Assembly: GCA_021806645.1 (NCBI GenBank)
Contig: JAJZQX010000023.1
Coordinates: 1 to 35,800 of the forward strand
Origin: Myxococcales bacterium
Lineage (GTDB): Bacteria > Myxococcota > Myxococcia > Myxococcales > Anaeromyxobacteraceae
Length of the DNA: 35,800 bases
Reading direction: 5' to 3'
How positions within the stretch are numbered: position 1 is the first letter of the stretch; each line of letters starts with the position of its first letter. A program made the translations under genes and the position numbers. Below, piece after piece: positions 31,863-35,800 of the stretch. The notes under the pieces are model-generated. The model ran no database searches. It saw only the letters and a list, made by a program, of their open reading frames with translations, and was not told where the DNA came from.

Positions 31863-32498
31863 CTACGGTTCTTCGTCGCCGGCGCCGTCGTCCCAGTCGC
31901 CGGCACCCTGGTTCATGCCGAGTGCGCCGGGCCCGGGGCCCATGCCGGGACCCATGCCCATGCCGGGACCCATTCCCATGCCGGGACCCATGCCGGGACC
32001 ACCGGGGCCGCGGCCGTGATGGCCGCCCCGCATCTGCTGCATCATCCGCTGGTGGAACTTGGCGAGGAAGAGGACGGCGCGGGCGCGCTTCTCGGGCGGC
32101 AGGTCCTTGGTGACGGTGGTCACCACCTCGCGGTCGAGCGCCTGCATCTGGGCGCGGGCGTCGAGCAGCCGGGTGATGGCGCCGTCCACGTCGGCGGCGG
32201 CCACCTTGTCCCCCCTGGCGGAGCGGCGGAGCACCTGCACCGAGTCGCGCATCTGCTGCGCGGCGGCCATCCGGCGCGGCGTGAACTTCTCGATCTGCCC
32301 GCGGACCCTGAGGGCCGCGGCGTCGTCGAGCTGGAGCGCCTCGGCCAGGCCGAGGGTGAGGGCGAGCTGCATGCGGCGGTGCATCTTCTCCATCCGGGCC
32401 GGGTCCATCGGCCCGGGCTGGCCGGACCGCATCATGGGGGCGGCCTGGGCGCTGGCCAGCAGCGGGACCAGGGCGAGCAGGAGTGCGAGCTTCTTCAT
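31863..32498 (-). CDS. Spy/CpxP-like periplasmic protein with Gly-Pro-Met repeat tail
   Basis: A 211-residue exported protein. A Sec signal (MKKLALLLALVPLLASAQA) is followed by a Met/Arg-rich helical region (MEKMHRRMQLALTLGLAEALQLDD ... FTPRRMAAAQQMRDSVQVLRR ... AVLFLAKFHQRMMQQMRGG), consistent with Spy/CpxP/LTXXQ-type envelope-stress chaperone or metal-binding proteins. The tail has about seven GPGM-type units and an acidic end (DWDDGAGDEEP). Met- and His-rich segments suggest possible metal (Cu/Zn) binding; this is inference. A GGAAGGA site precedes the ATG. It is third after an ECF sigma and anti-sigma gene (38-nt gap), as in envelope-stress regulons. Confidence 0.8.
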   Translation of the reverse strand: MKKLALLLALVPLLASAQAAPMMRSGQPGPMDPARMEKMHRRMQLALTLGLAEALQLDDAAALRVRGQIEKFTPRRMAAAQQMRDSVQVLRRSARGDKVAAADVDGAITRLLDARAQMQALDREVVTTVTKDLPPEKRARAVLFLAKFHQRMMQQMRGGHHGRGPGGPGMGPGMGMGPGMGMGPGMGPGPGALGMNQGAGDWDDGAGDEEP

Positions 32499-32536
32499 GT
32501 GATCCTTCCTTTCATCGGGTGGTGATTCACTTCAAG

Positions 32537-33040
32537 TCACTGTTCGTCGGCCACCAGCGCGTCGAGCGCCAGCTCGTCGGCGCCGGCCATGGCGGCCGCG
32601 GCTCCGTCGTCGGAGGCGAGATCGCTGGCCGCCCAGAGCTCCTCGGCGTCAGGGGCCTCCCAGCCCTTCGCCCCGGCGGCCGCCACGACCGCGGCGGGGA
32701 CCTCCGGCGACCGGCGCGTGAAGGCCGGCGCCACCAGGAAGGCGGCCGCCGCGGCGACGGCCAGCAGCGCCGCGGCGTAGCGGAGGGGGGCGCGGAGGCG
32801 GAGTTCGGACCGCCGCTGCTCCAGCCGGACCGCCTCGGCGAGCCCCGCCAGCGCCTGGTGCTCGGCCTCGGTGGGGGGCGGCAGCGCCGCCATCGAGAGG
32901 ACGGCGGCGAGCGCCTCGGCCTCGTCGCGGCAGGCGGCACAGCCGGCCAGGTGGGCGTCGAGCCGCGCGGCGTCGGCGCCGGCGAGCTCGCCAGCGGCGC
33001 GGTCGGAGAGGAGCGGGAGGTAGTCGGTGCAGGGCTTCAT
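32537..33040 (-). CDS. Zinc-finger anti-sigma factor (ZAS-type)
   Basis: A 167-residue inner-membrane protein. The N-terminal ~45 residues hold the anti-sigma zinc motif: C4, then H30-x3-C34-x2-C37 (HLAGCAAC). A single membrane helix spans about residues 84-103 (LRYAAALLAVAAAAAFLVAP), leaving an acidic, Ala-rich periplasmic tail of about 60 residues. It should sequester the adjacent sigma factor. The ATG overlaps the sigma stop by 4 nt (ATGA), typical of such pairs. The signal it senses is unknown. Confidence 0.88.
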   Translation of the reverse strand: MKPCTDYLPLLSDRAAGELAGADAARLDAHLAGCAACRDEAEALAAVLSMAALPPPTEAEHQALAGLAEAVRLEQRRSELRLRAPLRYAAALLAVAAAAAFLVAPAFTRRSPEVPAAVVAAAGAKGWEAPDAEELWAASDLASDDGAAAAMAGADELALDALVADEQ

Positions 33041-33654
33041 GCGTCCTCCTGGCCGATGTCGGCGCGGAGCCGGCGGACCGCGAGGTGGAAGGAGACCTTG
33101 GCGGCGTTCTCGGTGATGCCGAGGGTCTCGCCGATCTCGGCGAAGGGGAGCTCGGCGTCGAGCCGGAGCGTCAGCACCTCGCGTTGCCGCCGGGGGAGCA
33201 GGAGGACGGCGCGGCGAACCCGGGCGGTGGCCTGGGCCCGCTCCAGCGCGTCGCTCGCCGACAGGCCGGCCGAGGCCAGCCCCTCCGGCTCGAGCGGCAC
33301 GCTCGACCAGCGGCCGGCGTCGCGGCGGTGGTTCTTGGCGAGGTTGACGGCCACCCGCACCAGCCAGCGCTTGAAGGGGACGGCGTTGCGCCCGCCCCGG
33401 GCCAGCATGCGGCGCGCCGACTCGAAGGCCTTGAGGAAGGTCCGCTGCGCGAGATCGCGGGCGTCCTCCGGCGTGACGGCGTAGCGCCGGACGATGGCCA
33501 GCACCAGCGGCTGGTGGCGCCGGACCAGCTCGCCGAAGGCCTCGTCGTCGCCGACCAGCCAGGCGCCCAGCAGCGCGTTCTCGTCGCGAGCCTCGCCGGC
33601 GCGCCCGCCCCCGACCAGCGTCAGCCTCGGTGGTCCGGTCTCTTCGTCTCGCAT
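33037..33654 (-). CDS. ECF-subfamily RNA polymerase sigma factor
   Basis: A 205-residue sigma-70 family factor with only regions 2 and 4. Region 2 (about 25-105) contains GDDEAFGELVRRHQPLVLAIVRRY, EDARDLAQRTFLKAFESAR and FKRWLVRVAVNLAKNHRR; region 4 (about 135-195) contains LPRRQREVLTLRLDAELPFAEIGETLGITENAAKVSFHLAVRRLR. It directs transcription of its own regulon, probably including the downstream anti-sigma and spy-like genes. The ATG at 33654 is chosen; a GTG six codons upstream (33672) is possible. It is divergent from serS. Confidence 0.92.
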   Translation of the reverse strand: MRDEETGPPRLTLVGGGRAGEARDENALLGAWLVGDDEAFGELVRRHQPLVLAIVRRYAVTPEDARDLAQRTFLKAFESARRMLARGGRNAVPFKRWLVRVAVNLAKNHRRDAGRWSSVPLEPEGLASAGLSASDALERAQATARVRRAVLLLPRRQREVLTLRLDAELPFAEIGETLGITENAAKVSFHLAVRRLRADIGQEDA

Positions 33655-33687
33655 GTGCGTGGCCGCCGTCACCCGGTGGAAGACCCC

Positions 33688-35066
<1,379 letters not shown>

Positions 35067-35097
35067 TCCCGGGCGCGGCGGCGCGGGTCTTCGGGGC

Positions 35098-35126
35098 TTG
35101 ATCCCGGCACGCCCATCCTCTATACA
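35098..35126 (+). promoter_or_regulatory. Sigma-70 type promoter of the tRNA cluster
   Basis: TTGATC (35098-35103) and TATACA (35121-35126) are separated by exactly 17 nt, a close match to the housekeeping consensus. Transcription would begin near 35133, about 64 nt before tRNA-Ser(UGA). It gives the tRNAs their own promoter after serS. Confidence 0.7.
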
Positions 35127-35196
35127 GAGCGGCTCCAATGCCCTCCAGGGTGGTTTCCTCCGGGACGGCGGCAGGTTGACGGGTGAGGCAGGGTTC

Positions 35197-35286
35197 GGAG
35201 GAGTGGCCGAGCGGTCGAAGGCGGCGGTCTTGAAAACCGTTGAGGGTTCACGCCCTCCGAAGGTTCGAATCCTTCCTCCTCCGCCA
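35197..35286 (+). tRNA. tRNA-Ser (anticodon UGA)
   Basis: The 90-nt gene has acceptor GGAGGAG/CTCCTCC, discriminator G and an encoded CCA. The anticodon loop CTTGAAA gives UGA, and a long variable arm (class II) and TTCGAAT T-loop are present. It reads UCN codons, mainly UCA. Confidence 0.95.
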
Positions 35287-35308
35287 GCAACAGGGAGCGA
35301 GAGGTTTG

Positions 35309-35400
35309 GGAAAGGTGGCCGAGAGGCCGAAGGCGCTGGTTTGCTAAACCAGTGTACGGGGTAACCTGTACCGAGGGTTCGAATCCCTCCCTTTCCGCCA
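35309..35400 (+). tRNA. tRNA-Ser (anticodon GCU)
   Basis: The 92-nt gene has acceptor GGAAAGG/CCTTTCC, discriminator G and an encoded CCA. The anticodon stem CTGGT/ACCAG closes the loop TTGCTAA (GCU), and a long variable arm and TTCGAAT T-loop follow. It reads AGC/AGU. It is 22 nt after the UGA tRNA. Confidence 0.95.
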
Positions 35401-35426
35401 GTCGTGGCGGTCAGACATGAAGAGTT

Positions 35427-35500
35427 GGGCCCTTAGCTCAGATGGATAGAGCGTCGGACTACGAATCCGAAGGCCACTGGTTCGAATCCAGTAGGGCCCA
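35427..35500 (+). tRNA. tRNA-Arg (anticodon ACG)
   Basis: The 74-nt cloverleaf has acceptor GGGCCCT/AGGGCCC and discriminator A. The D-stem is GCTC/GAGC, the anticodon stem TCGGA/TCCGA closes loop CTACGAA (ACG, normally edited to ICG), and the T-arm contains TTCGAAT. Unlike the two tRNA-Ser genes the 3' CCA is not encoded (CAA follows the discriminator), so it must be added by nucleotidyltransferase. Confidence 0.95.
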
Positions 35501-35510
35501 CAAGTAGAGA

Positions 35511-35558
35511 GGCCGGGATTGATTGGGGAACTCCCCCGTCGGTCCCGGCCTTTTCTTT
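35511..35558 (+). terminator. Strong intrinsic terminator of the tRNA operon
   Basis: GGCCGGGA (35511-35518) pairs with TCCCGGCC (35543-35550), with an inner GGGGAA/CTCCCC-like hairpin, and is followed directly by TTTTCTTTCT. It is the only hairpin in the window with a clear U-tract and ends the three-tRNA transcript. Confidence 0.9.
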
Positions 35559-35560
35559 CT

Positions 35561-35800
35561 GGAAACTCCCCGTCATCAGCAAATCATCAGCTGTCGGGGC
35601 CCTTATATTTTCGGTTCCCGTTGCACAGGACGGATTGCGATGCTTCCGTTACGGTTCCATCGCGGTGTGCTTCGTGTGGCCGCTCAAGCTGGTTGATGGA
35701 CATGCGGCCCGACTGGTTGGTGTCCACCGGCGACGTGCGCGCGGCCCGCGCAGCGGGATGATGGCGGCCGCTCACAGGAGCGTGCCCTGCCGGGACTCGA
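35561..35800. other. AT-richer non-coding stretch after tRNA-Arg
   Basis: The last 240 bases are visibly lower in GC than the rest (for example around 35600-35640) and hold only short open frames on both strands, none recognisable. The position just after a tRNA gene is a common integration point, but no repeat of the tRNA 3' end occurs before the window ends. Confidence 0.4.

Noticed and set aside
35427-35800. tRNA-Arg as an occupied attachment site
   Set aside because: No direct repeat of the tRNA 3' end and no recognisable integrase before the window ends; kept only as a low-interest composition note.

Overview
The window looks like a chromosomal segment of a high-GC deltaproteobacterium in the modern sense (Myxococcota, most like Anaeromyxobacter and relatives). 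This is inferred from very strong G/C third-position bias, many GTG starts, PEGA-domain and Cys-rich lipoproteins, and the mix of housekeeping genes; no 16S or database search was available. It is mostly ordinary core chromosome with a few accessory spots: an IS21-family end at the left edge, a decayed hydrolase beside a VapBC-type toxin-antitoxin pair, and a stretch of different base composition after a tRNA-Arg at the right edge.

Layout. 1-620: the istA end of an IS21-family element, reading leftward, with its terminal 23-bp repeats, abutting what is probably the 3' remnant of an interrupted gene. 650-3340: radC, a CsbD-like stress protein, a 27-residue membrane peptide, and an arsR-yceI pair. 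3450-6519: a dapC-dapD-dapE operon (succinylase branch of lysine/DAP synthesis) with 4-nt overlaps, divergent from sthA (soluble transhydrogenase). 7985-11378: a leftward three-gene operon (coiled-coil/HEAT protein, ParA-like ATPase with an N-terminal HTH-like segment, coiled-coil protein), a candidate uncharacterised intracellular positioning module. 11768-13525: the hydrolase pseudogene and vapBC. 13562-17373: an MFS transporter, a PAS protein, a glycine-zipper lipoprotein, a protein-isoaspartate methyltransferase and a 35-residue membrane peptide. 17479-19205: an E2-like acyltransferase fold lacking its catalytic His, overlapping a PAP2-family membrane phosphatase/transferase. 19383-22022: an 879-residue lipoprotein built of about 20 six-cysteine modules whose spacing matches inhibitor-cystine-knot (knottin) peptides. 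22157-26277: YciI-like protein (with a 14-nt homopolymer in its leader), CorC/HlyC-type protein, and a PEGA protein plus lipoprotein pair. 26329-31861: two alpha/beta hydrolases, a stand-alone receiver, and TldD-TldE. 31863-33654: ECF sigma factor, zinc-type anti-sigma and a Spy/CpxP-like periplasmic protein in one operon. 33759-35558: serS followed directly by two tRNA-Ser genes and a tRNA-Arg, with a good promoter and a strong terminator.

Recurring features: many gene pairs overlap by exactly 4 nt (ATGA/GTGA/TTGA), implying translational coupling, and several genes (sthA, vapB, both hydrolases at 26329 and 30279) lack a Shine-Dalgarno sequence but carry a TANNNT-like hexamer 6-8 nt before the start codon, suggesting leaderless transcripts. 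The most unusual single gene is the tandem knottin-like lipoprotein; the least explained operon is HEAT-ParA-coiled-coil.
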